DNA from: Bryobacterales bacterium
GTDB lineage: Bacteria > Acidobacteriota > Terriglobia > Bryobacterales > Bryobacteraceae
Assembly (NCBI GenBank): GCA_016880505.1
Contig: JAEHDI010001106.1
Span: 1-8,039, forward strand
DNA length: 8,039 bases
Reading direction: 5' to 3'
Numbering within the stretch: position 1 is the first letter of the stretch; each line of letters starts with the position of its first letter. A model generated the notes under the pieces. It searched no databases, was not told where the DNA came from, and saw only the letters and a list, made by a program, of their open reading frames with translations. Below, one piece after another: positions 1-7,200 of the stretch. The translations under genes and the position numbers were made by a program.

Positions 1-296
1 AATCCCCGGCTGTGCCAGGTGAGGAGCTTGTGGTGACGGTAGCCGGGCTCGGAGATCCGGGCATCATCGGCTCCCCGCGAAAGGTGCGAATCCTCGTCGG
101 AGGCGTCGAACATGCCGCCGCCGAAGTCACGCCCTCAGAGAGTGATCCGGCCGTCTACCTCGTGCGATTCGCGCTCTCCCCTGCCGTGCCCCAGGGCGAC
201 CAGGTGCCGCTGATCGTGCGCATCGGTGACCGGGCGTCGCTGCCGGTTCCGATCGCCGTTCACAGCCCAGAGCAGCCCGCGACCGATAGCCTGTAA
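1..296 (+). CDS. C-terminal end of a probable secreted protein with a TIGR03437-like domain (5' partial)
   Basis: The reading frame is open from base 3 and ends at TAA 294-296, giving 97 visible residues. A GTG at 12 is an internal valine codon rather than a start, because the frame stays open to the window edge and no ribosome site precedes it. The sequence is rich in Val, Pro and Gly and looks like short beta strands. Its pattern matches my memory of the Solibacter-type C-terminal domain TIGR03437: a 'VTVAGLG' strand, then a G-G-V-E turn, then 'AVPQGDQVPLIVRIGD' and a final 'PVPIAV' strand. In acidobacteria that domain closes many large exported proteins made of beta-propeller, NHL or Ig-like repeats, and its function is unknown. 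The N-terminal partner domain, which would tell the role, lies outside the window. Domain naming is from pattern memory only. The gene stops 41 bp before the next gene on the same strand. Confidence 0.75.
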   Translation, partial: SPAVPGEELVVTVAGLGDPGIIGSPRKVRILVGGVEHAAAEVTPSESDPAVYLVRFALSPAVPQGDQVPLIVRIGDRASLPVPIAVHSPEQPATDSL

Positions 297-300
297 CGCG

Positions 301-337
301 TTGCTTCCCCCGCCGGCTGTGGTAATCCTAAACATAT
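301..337 (+). promoter_or_regulatory. Predicted extended -10 promoter giving a leaderless mRNA for the 93-aa gene
   Basis: TTGCTT at 301-306 resembles a -35 element. TAATCC at 323-328 resembles a -10 element, is preceded by TG at 320-321 (the TGn extended -10 form), and lies 16 bp from the -35. Transcription would start around 334-336, at most a few bases before the ATG at 338, so the mRNA would have essentially no 5' leader. No Shine-Dalgarno sequence is visible before the ATG, which agrees with leaderless translation. This also means the small gene is probably transcribed apart from the gene upstream, whose stop codon lies only 4 bp before the -35. Confidence 0.45.
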
Positions 338-619
338 ATGGCGTTTGAAGCGGACAAGACCATGTTCGAGATCTACCGCGAGACCGCGTACTCTGGGCAG
401 TACAAGGTCGTTTACTTCACGGAGCTTCAGGACCACAACAAGGAAACGGAGATCAACCGCGCCTTGTCGGGCCAGCACGTCTACGACGGCTATCTGAAGA
501 ACTTCGGAAAGGACAGCGCGAAGGAGATTATCGACGGCCTGCTCGCGAGGATGAATCGCGGCGAGAAGATTGGGGCGGAAGATATCGAACACTCTTTAGG
601 CAGCCACCTGGCGCGCTGA
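338..619 (+). CDS. Small hypothetical cytoplasmic protein, 93 aa
   Basis: I do not assign a known family. The gene is complete, from ATG 338 to TGA 617-619. The protein has no signal peptide, membrane segment or cysteine. It is hydrophilic and reads as a mixed alpha/beta fold. An N-terminal part has a strand-like YKVVYF near residues 22-27, followed by a charged helix. The C-terminal half from about residue 53 is helical and rich in Lys, Asp and Glu, including 'AKEIIDGLLARMNRGEKI'. A second ATG at 362 (residue 9) is possible. The ATG at 338 is preferred because it sits right behind a promoter-like element and neither start has a ribosome site. The gene lies alone between a secreted-protein gene on the same strand and a convergent gene 8 bp away, so context gives no function. 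The balanced composition and the continuous frame ending next to a convergent stop support a real gene. Confidence 0.75.
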   Translation: MAFEADKTMFEIYRETAYSGQYKVVYFTELQDHNKETEINRALSGQHVYDGYLKNFGKDSAKEIIDGLLARMNRGEKIGAEDIEHSLGSHLAR

Positions 620-627
620 GCGGGGGC

Positions 628-2478
628 CTAGTTCCTGGGCGGTACAAGGTATCGCTGTCCGTCGAGCCAGTGGGCGCGCATGATCTCCACCTTTTTGCGG
701 AGGGCGCCCAAGACGTCCGGCCCGTACAGAAAGACATCCTCCTCCTGTGGGGTCCGGGCGCGCGCGATGAGTTCCAGGCCCCCGTTCCTCAGCATGACGA
801 GGAGGTCGTTTGTGTTGTCCAACTCGTCCCGCTCGATCTCGTTCCACAGAAGCAGGTCCGGATCGCGCATTTGAGCCAGCAGCAACCGGGGCGGCATGGC
901 AAGCTCCTCTTTGCGCCGGTCCCGGATCTCTTGCGCAAAGTAGAAGTTGTCGTGGCTGCGGACCATGCTGGCCCACAGCCGCAACGATAACGCCAACTGC
1001 CGAAACCACGCACCCTCCGGAGCGTCCGCCGCCTGCTCGAAGATTCCGGCCGCCTCTATCGCCGTGTCGTGGATGCTTCGAAACGCAGCGGACCGGTATT
1101 CGCTCACCCCGCCCCGTCTGTCACCGTGCGCCGTGTTGTAGTCGAGACGGGCGTCATTCTCGTCCGTGGAAAAGATGAACGGCAGAAAATAGGCTTCCTC
1201 CTTCCGCGTCAGCAGTTCCGGTTTGATCACCAACGGTCTCGTCATGAGCCGGTTCGTTGCCATGTAGGCGTATCCCGGGGAACAGACAACCTCTCTGAAG
1301 AATCCTCGCGAGAAGACGCTGAATGACTGCTTCACCAACTCGAAGCCTTCGAGCAGCCGATCCGCGTTCTTTTCCCCGCCCCAGCGTTCGACCAGTGTAC
1401 GGGCTTTCCTGGTTGGGTCCGGCAGGCTCTGGGCAGGAGACTTGAGCGAGTCCTCCACGATGTCAACGACTCGCCTGACAGTCGAGATCGGTTCGTCGGT
1501 TCTGTAATACCAGGACTGGCAGGTATCGATGTCGATCGTCTGGACTTCCGGATCGGGCAACTTCTCCAACGCCCCCAGCATCGGAAGCAGATCGATAAGA
1601 CCTCGCACAGGATAGGCTTCCGACACTCGCGTGCTCACCGGGATGATCGACTTGTCTCCGGCTCGAAACCTCGCGCACGAAGGCAGGACCGGCTCGATCT
1701 TCTCGCGGTCCTCGCCTGGGAAGTTGCCTGCCAGCCGGATGTGCACGGGCCCGCCGCCCTTTCTGGCGCCACGGTCCATCGCCTCGATGAGCCCTCGAAC
1801 CCGCTCTCCGGCGTCGCGGCCGCGGCAATAGGCAGGCCCGTTTGGTCCGGGGTACAACGCCCGCAACCAGCACAACCCCGAACCGGAGTCGTTGTTCCAG
1901 GAGTGCATCGCGCGAATCATCGGGGCATTCCGCTTCAGCTCCGCCATCATCCACTCAATCATCTCGAGGGTTTCCGGCTGATCCACGCACCACGCGAACT
2001 CGTCTTTTCCGCTTCTGCGCGGATGATCCACGCGCGGACCGCGCAGATGTGGATACTGCTGGAAGAAGGATTCCGGCAGGAATTGCGTCTCATTAGCGGA
2101 GAAGACCGCCTCGAGTCCCAGTTCTTTGAGGATCGCCACCTTCGCCAGTAACAGCGCGCGGTTCTTGGCAACCCACCCAGCCGGCAAGTGGGCGGCGAGC
2201 TTCGGGTGTGGGAAAAATGCCCACATGGTCGCCATGTAGGCGCCGTAGTCATGCCACGGGCTTCTGACGCCCGGGATATGGACCGGGCTTTTCTCGGCCA
2301 GGACACCGATGTCCACCTGTACTGTGCCGTAACTCTTAAGGCGGGCCGCTATCGCGGCGTACGCGCGGAACTCGTCAAGGTCGCGAATGGCGTTGTGGAA
2401 CACGAACGTCCTGGCCGCCGAAGCCGGCGCCACAACTGCTAGCAGACCGAGAGCGAGAGCAAAAAGACGTGTTGTCAT
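628..2478 (-). CDS. Secreted glycoside hydrolase-like protein, 616 aa, family unassigned
   Basis: The protein starts with a signal peptide: a short Arg-containing n-region, a hydrophobic run at residues 5-18, and an Ala-Ser-Ala cleavage site after about residue 21. The mature part alternates strands and helices in a way that suggests a TIM-barrel sugar-active enzyme. A strand ending 'GLEAVFSANE' (E130) follows a helix that begins 'KNRALLLAKVAILKEL'. Another segment, 'HSWNNDSGSGLCW' (192-204, D197), leads into a Pro/Gly-rich loop with C218. The strand-like 'VQTIDIDTCQSWYY' is at 312-325. E130 and D197 are candidate active-site acids, which is inference. The region after about residue 370 is mostly helical. 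Six cysteines (164, 203, 218, 268, 320, 399) lie in the mature protein and could form disulfides. The N-N-D-S-G-x-G segment recalls alpha-glucuronidase / DUF4838-type proteins, but the likeness is too weak to name a family. It is divergent from a sulfatase across 131 bp, so a role in degrading a sulfated or acidic glycan outside the cytoplasm is plausible. The ATG at 2478 is chosen because the signal peptide begins there. Confidence 0.8.
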   Translation of the reverse strand: MTTRLFALALGLLAVVAPASAARTFVFHNAIRDLDEFRAYAAIAARLKSYGTVQVDIGVLAEKSPVHIPGVRSPWHDYGAYMATMWAFFPHPKLAAHLPAGWVAKNRALLLAKVAILKELGLEAVFSANETQFLPESFFQQYPHLRGPRVDHPRRSGKDEFAWCVDQPETLEMIEWMMAELKRNAPMIRAMHSWNNDSGSGLCWLRALYPGPNGPAYCRGRDAGERVRGLIEAMDRGARKGGGPVHIRLAGNFPGEDREKIEPVLPSCARFRAGDKSIIPVSTRVSEAYPVRGLIDLLPMLGALEKLPDPEVQTIDIDTCQSWYYRTDEPISTVRRVVDIVEDSLKSPAQSLPDPTRKARTLVERWGGEKNADRLLEGFELVKQSFSVFSRGFFREVVCSPGYAYMATNRLMTRPLVIKPELLTRKEEAYFLPFIFSTDENDARLDYNTAHGDRRGGVSEYRSAAFRSIHDTAIEAAGIFEQAADAPEGAWFRQLALSLRLWASMVRSHDNFYFAQEIRDRRKEELAMPPRLLLAQMRDPDLLLWNEIERDELDNTNDLLVMLRNGGLELIARARTPQEEDVFLYGPDVLGALRKKVEIMRAHWLDGQRYLVPPRN

Positions 2479-2520
2479 ACTCGCCCCTGAGAATATCGAT
2501 CAAAGTGCCGCTATGCAATG
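2479..2520 (-). promoter_or_regulatory. Predicted promoter of the 616-aa secreted protein gene
   Basis: Read on the minus strand, TTGCAT (2518-2513) and TATTCT (2495-2490) form a good sigma-70-like pair with a 17-bp spacer. Transcription would start near 2483, leaving about five bases before the ATG at 2478-2476. An AGGGG at 2488-2484, five bases before the ATG, resembles a ribosome site but would be mostly outside the transcript if this start is right. Translation is therefore likely leaderless or nearly so. Confidence 0.5.
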
Positions 2521-2575
2521 CCCGACCGGGTGCTGAAAGGGGCGGGCTACCGCTCCCTGCGGTTCGCGGCTCGGA

Positions 2576-2609
2576 TTGCACGAGGGATATACTGTCTAAA
2601 CCTGACGCC
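2576..2609 (+). promoter_or_regulatory. Possible promoter of the sulfatase gene
   Basis: Two readings are possible and I cannot choose between them. TATACT at 2588-2593 is a near-perfect -10 but has no good -35 upstream at the usual distance; its start point would be near 2600. Alternatively, TTGCAC at 2576-2581 pairs with the weaker TAAACC at 2597-2602 over a short 15-bp spacer and would start right at the ATG at 2610. No Shine-Dalgarno sequence precedes the ATG in 'CTAAACCTGACGCC'. Either way the 5' leader is about 0-10 bases, as for the other two genes in this window with visible promoters. Confidence 0.35.
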
Positions 2610-4139
2610 ATGCGGAGACGCTCTTTTCTACAGCTCGCCGGCGGCGCGTGCGCCTCGTCACTACTCAGCCGAAAAGTGCTCGCAGCGGCTGCGCGGCGAC
2701 CCAATATCGTGCTGATCTATGCCGACGACGTGGGCTTCGGCGATCTCGGGTGCTACGGCGCCACCAGAGTCAAGACGCCCAACCTCGACCGGCTCGCCGC
2801 ATCGGGCGTGCGTTTCACCGATGCGCACTCGTCGTCGGCGACGTGCACGCCTTCCCGGTACTCGCTGCTCACCGGTGAGTACGCGTTTCGAAAGGAAGGC
2901 GCGCGCGTGCTGCCGGGAGACGCCCCGCTGTTGATCGAGCCCGGCCGCGTGACGATTGCCTCAATGCTCCGGAGCCAGGGCTACCGGACGGGCGTTGTCG
3001 GCAAGTGGCACCTGGGCCTTGGCGGCGGAAACGTCGACTGGAACGGCGAGATCAAGCCGGGACCGCTCGAACTCGGCTTCGACTATTCATTCGTCATCCC
3101 GGCTACGGGCGACCGTGTGCCGTGCGTGTACGTCGAGAACCATCGGGTCGCCGGACTGGACCCGAAGGACCCGATCCGGGTCAGCTACAAAGAAAAGGTG
3201 GGCGACGAGCCAACCGGCAAGGACAATCCGGAACTGCTCCGGATGCACCCGAGCCACGGGCACGACATGACCATCGTGAACGGCATCAGCCGGATAGGGT
3301 ACATGAGCGGCGGCAAAGCAGCCCGTTGGGTGGACCAGGACATGGCCGACGTCATCACCGGCAAGGCCACCGGGTTCATCCGGCAGAGCAAAACGCAACC
3401 CTTCTTTCTGTACTTCGCGACACACGACATCCATGTGCCGCGGGTCCCGCACAAACGATTCGCCGGAAATACTCCGATGGGTCCGCGCGGCGACGTTATC
3501 GCGGAATTGGACTGGTGCGTGGGCCAGGTTCTGGCGGAGATCGAACGACAAAATCTGGCCGAGAACACCCTTGTGATTTTCTCGAGCGACAACGGCCCCG
3601 TGGTCGATGACGGCTACAAAGATCAGGCAGTCGAAAAGCTCGGCGATCACAGGCCGCCCGGTCCATACCGCGGCGGCAAGTACAGCATCTTCGAGGCTGG
3701 CACGCGAATCCCGTTGATTGTGAACTGGCCGCGCCGGGTGAAGCCCGCCGTCTCGACCGCCCTCGTCAGCCAGGTGGACTTCTTGGCATCATTCGCCGGC
3801 CTCACCGGCGGGAAGCTGCCCCAAAACGCCGGACCGGACAGCTTCGACGTGATGCCCGCGCTGCTCGGTGAGGCGAAGTCGGGCCGCGATCACCTCGTCG
3901 AGCACGCCGGGGTGCTGTCGCTTCGGAAGGGAAACTGGAAGCTCATCCTGCCGGGCAAGGGCGCCAGGTTCAATCCAAATGTAAACATTGAACTCGGCAA
4001 CGACCCCCAGCCTCAGCTCTACGACGTCTCGGGGGACCGGGCCGAAACCAAGAACCTTGCCGCACAACATCCGGAGAAGGTTCGGGAACTTACGGCAATG
4101 CTGGAAAAGATCCGGAAAGATGGCCGGAGCCGGCCGTAG
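2610..4139 (+). CDS. Tat-exported formylglycine-dependent sulfatase (arylsulfatase A-like), 509 aa
   Basis: A type I sulfatase hydrolyses a sulfate ester using a formylglycine made from a cysteine, plus a bound Ca2+. The signature A-T-C-T-P-S-R-x4-T-G is intact, with C79 as the residue to be converted. Metal ligands are visible as D39-D40 near 'IVLIYADDVGFGDLG' and D327-N328 in 'FSSDNGP'. G-K-W-H-L-G (131-136) supplies K132 and H134. H272, in 'THDIHVP', and K357, in 'GGKYSIFEAGTRIP', fit the other active-site positions. A Tat signal starts the protein: M-R-R-R-S-F-L-Q, then a modest hydrophobic stretch and a likely cut near Ala26-Ala28. Tat export agrees with folding and cysteine maturation before export; the maturing enzyme is not in this window. 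The ATG at 2610 is chosen over the open frame further upstream because the Tat signal begins exactly there and promoter-like elements lie just before it. A length near 500 aa is normal. The substrate is unknown, although the divergent glycosidase-like neighbour suggests a sulfated glycan. The stop is 70 bp from the convergent gene's stop. Confidence 0.95.
   Translation: MRRRSFLQLAGGACASSLLSRKVLAAAARRPNIVLIYADDVGFGDLGCYGATRVKTPNLDRLAASGVRFTDAHSSSATCTPSRYSLLTGEYAFRKEGARVLPGDAPLLIEPGRVTIASMLRSQGYRTGVVGKWHLGLGGGNVDWNGEIKPGPLELGFDYSFVIPATGDRVPCVYVENHRVAGLDPKDPIRVSYKEKVGDEPTGKDNPELLRMHPSHGHDMTIVNGISRIGYMSGGKAARWVDQDMADVITGKATGFIRQSKTQPFFLYFATHDIHVPRVPHKRFAGNTPMGPRGDVIAELDWCVGQVLAEIERQNLAENTLVIFSSDNGPVVDDGYKDQAVEKLGDHRPPGPYRGGKYSIFEAGTRIPLIVNWPRRVKPAVSTALVSQVDFLASFAGLTGGKLPQNAGPDSFDVMPALLGEAKSGRDHLVEHAGVLSLRKGNWKLILPGKGARFNPNVNIELGNDPQPQLYDVSGDRAETKNLAAQHPEKVRELTAMLEKIRKDGRSRP
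4122..4135. repeat. Short GC-rich palindrome at the end of the sulfatase gene
   Basis: GGCCGG-AG-CCGGCC overlaps the last sense codons, four bases before the stop codon's final base. A second small stem, GACCG/CGGTC (4183-4187 with 4194-4198, 6-base loop), lies in the 70-bp gap that follows. Neither is followed by a T-run on either strand, so neither is a standard intrinsic terminator. The 70-bp gap between the convergent genes holds nothing else that I can recognise. Confidence 0.3.
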
Positions 4140-4209
4140 GGGCGCCGCTCACTCACGGTCGCGGCTCTGCTTGGAATTCGTTGACCGTCGCGGCGGTCGT
4201 TCAATCGTC

Positions 4210-7200
4210 TCACTTCCGGGAACTGAGGCGGCGGAAGTACTCCGCGACGGCGTCGCCATAGCCCGGCGGGATAGGATCAGGTGCTCCGGAACGTACCTGT
4301 CCACCGTGCTCTTCATCCAGCTTCCGCCGAAGCCGCAACTCCATCGTCTCCAGCGCAGGTAGAATCCGCGACGCAATCTCGTCGACGCGTTGCGGATCGA
4401 AACGCTGCATCTGGCCGATGATCTCCTCGACGTCTCCAGCGGCCTCGGGGATATCCGAAAGCGACTGCCGCAGCCGGACGAGATCGCGGAGGCTTTCCCG
4501 GAAGACCTGCTCGCCGAGCCGTCCGGGACCGGCGCCGAGACGGCCGCGAAGGCGCTCGACCTCGGACAGCGCGCGAGTCGCGTTACCCTGGCCCGACGGG
4601 CCTCGCTCGAGCGCGCCGCGTGCTTCCCTGAGTTCGTTGCGCAGCGCCTCCAGTCCTTTTGTAATCGGCGCCTCCCGCGGCGCCGCCTGCTGGCCGTAAC
4701 CGCGCCGCAGGAGCTCATTGCCGTACCGCATCCGGAGCGCCAGTTCCTCTTTCTGCATATTGCCGAGAGCGCGCCGTAGTTTCCCGGCAGCCGCGGGCTG
4801 CGAACCGGCGAGGTCGCGCGTGGCGTCCTGCATATCGCGTTCCAGACGGGCGAGGTCGTCCATCATTTGCCGTTTCTCTTCGGCAAGCTGGCGCGACTGC
4901 TCAGCCTGTTCCGGTGTCAGCCGCGGGCGCACCATCCGGCCCTCCTGCTCCGGAGCCGGCCCACCGAAAGCCTGCTGGAGGCGCCCGTCGAACTCGCGCT
5001 GCCGCTTGGCGAGATCTTCCGCCATCCGAGCGAGATCGTCCAACTGGCCGGAGCTCTTCTCGCTTCGCAAGCCGCGCATGAGATCGCGGGCTTCCCGAAG
5101 CCGCTCGGCGGCACGGCGCGCTTGAGCGTCGCCACTCCCCTGTGAGCCACCGGCCTGGCGCATGTCTCGGGTGGCCTCGCCCAGCCTGCGAGCCACCTGT
5201 TCGAGGCGTTGGTCTCCGGAAGATTCCCCGCTTCCTCTGGAGAGCTGTTCCATGCGTTTCTGGAGCTCCTCCGCCTCGCGCCGGAGCATCTCCTGCTGCC
5301 AGCGCTGCTGGGAGGACTGCTGCGCCTGCCGTTCACGGGCGGCCAATTCCTGCTGCCTGCGGGCGAGCTGCTCCAGCCGCTGAAGGGTCTCGTCGACCTC
5401 GCGGTTTCTCTGGCTCGCCGACGGCGTCTGCTGGCCGGTCTCGTACTGGTTCTTTTCGGTGTCGAGCTCAAGGTCAAAGAGGCTCTCGAGTTCGCGCCCC
5501 GAGCCTCCGCCCTGGCCGCCACGCTGATTTCCGAACGCAACCTGGATCTGACGAAAGGTAGCCTCGGCCCGGAGGAGATGCTGGAGCGCTTTCTGCTCCG
5601 GAGCAAGCGCGTCCTGCCACCGGGTTGCGCGAAGTTTGCCGGCGGCCTCGTCCATCGCCGCGGCGGCCTTCTCCATGTCCGCGGAAAAGCTTTGGAACTC
5701 CTGGTTGGTGGAAGAAAGCTGGCGGCTCTGCATGCGCCGCGCGAGCGACCGTGCCTGGTCGCCCAACGTCCGCTGCACTTCGGCGAGGAATCGCGCGTTG
5801 TCGGCGGGCGATTTTCCGTCGTGTGAACCGTCGCGCAATTGATTCCACGTTGCGGCAATGATCTCCTTCTGGCGTTGCGAGATGCGGTTCTCGGCGCCGC
5901 CTTCCCCTCCGCCCGAGGACATCTGCTGGGACTGGCTGTACTCACGTTCGAACGGTTGCGCCTCAAGAAAGTACATGTCCGTCTTCGCCGCGGTACGGGC
6001 GTCGCGGGCGGTGGCGTAAAGGGCAACAACGTCGCCCGGAACGAGCTGGTAGTCTTCGAGCGCGATGACGGCGGAACCCTCCGCCTGTTTGGCGCCTTTT
6101 TGCGCCGGCAGCGGCAGCGTCTTCTCCGGCCCGCCATTGACCGAATAACGCAGCGATATATCCTGGATGCCGAAGTCATCCTCGGCCTCAACGGCGATGG
6201 TGACCTCCTCGATCGGGCTGACCTTGGCATCGCGCCCTGGGCGCACAATGCGAAGTACAGGCTCACTGTCCTTGCGAGCTTCGATGAAGAAGTCGTCGCT
6301 GAGACGGACCAGCTCGCCCTGATCGCGGGCGGCAACGTAATAGTGACCGTTGTTTCGGATGGTGAGCTGTCCTGAGGACCAGTTCCCTTCCCTCCGATTG
6401 AGATCCGTTCCCGCGGAGCCGTCGACAACGAGCAGCCCGCCTTCGAGAGGCCGGTCGGTCTCCACCGCGATTTCGGCGCCGGTGCCTTCCACCGCGCTGA
6501 GGTCGCCTCCGGGGTCCTCCACTACTGTGCCCTGGCCGGTCCAGTCGGGAAAGCGATAGGTGACGCGAATTCGTTTCACCGCCGGCAGGTCCCTGACCGA
6601 CAGCGTGTGAGTCTTCGATCGAACGCGTCCGGCGGCCGCGTAGTAGTCCACGGTCTCGGGAATGCCGGCGAACAGGAACTCGTAGCCGGCGCCGCCTTCC
6701 TTGGGAAGCATCGGTGCTTCTTCCCATTTCGAGGCGCTTCGGTAGCGCGCGAAGAGCTGTACCTGGGGCGCATCGAATCCGACAAGGCGAGCGGTCACAG
6801 CCTGGCTCGCCCCCCGGCGCACGGAACGGTTGCCGGGCTCGATCACGATGTCGTAGAACGGCGAGCCGCCTTCTCTGGATGATCCAGCCCACAGCAGCGA
6901 AGTCCCGTAACCGAGGAAGCCGGGTCCGGCGAAGCCCATCCAGAGGAGCACGCCGCCGGCGACCGTGGCAACCGAGGCGAGAGCCAGTACCCGCCTCGAA
7001 GTCACCACGCGTTTCGGTTCGGCCTGCTCGGCCAGTCGCAAGGTGTCGGCAGCGAGAAGGTCGACGAACGGGCCCGCTTGCTCGTCCCCGCCGCGCTCGG
7101 CCAGCGTCAGCAGGCGCTGGTCGAACTCGGGGAACTTATTCTCGGCCTCGCGGGCCGCAACACGCCGGTTGAGCCGCAGCAGCGGGACCGCGAGACCGAA

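Noticed and set aside
2469..2609. Upstream extension of the sulfatase frame by 47 codons
   Set aside because: The extension would cover both promoter-like regions and bury the Tat signal inside the protein; the ATG at 2610 begins exactly at the twin-arginine signal.
2619..2660. A lipoprotein cleavage site around Cys14 of the sulfatase
   Set aside because: The residues before the cysteine are Gly-Gly-Ala, which lacks the Leu/Val/Ile expected at -3 of a lipobox; a Tat signal cut near Ala26-28 fits better.
3005..3650. Overlapping open frames on both strands inside the sulfatase gene (plus 3005-3610, minus 3087-3650)
   Set aside because: The sulfatase frame carries all catalytic motifs across this region, and the alternatives have no recognisable pattern.
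4140..4209. A bidirectional terminator between the convergent genes
   Set aside because: The only hairpins are a 5-bp stem and a palindrome within the coding end, without T-runs, so an intrinsic terminator is not supported.
5209..5826. An antisense open frame of 205 codons on the plus strand
   Set aside because: It lies opposite the Gln/Arg/Glu-rich repeats. Its Leu-rich content is what the antisense of that codon use gives, and there is no promoter or ribosome site.
4917..6428. A long open frame of 503 codons on the minus strand inside the DUF4175-like gene
   Set aside because: It is a shifted-frame shadow in GC-rich DNA. Its translation is extremely rich in Arg, Ser and Pro, has no domain pattern, and fully overlaps a gene with clear membrane segments and family-like blocks.
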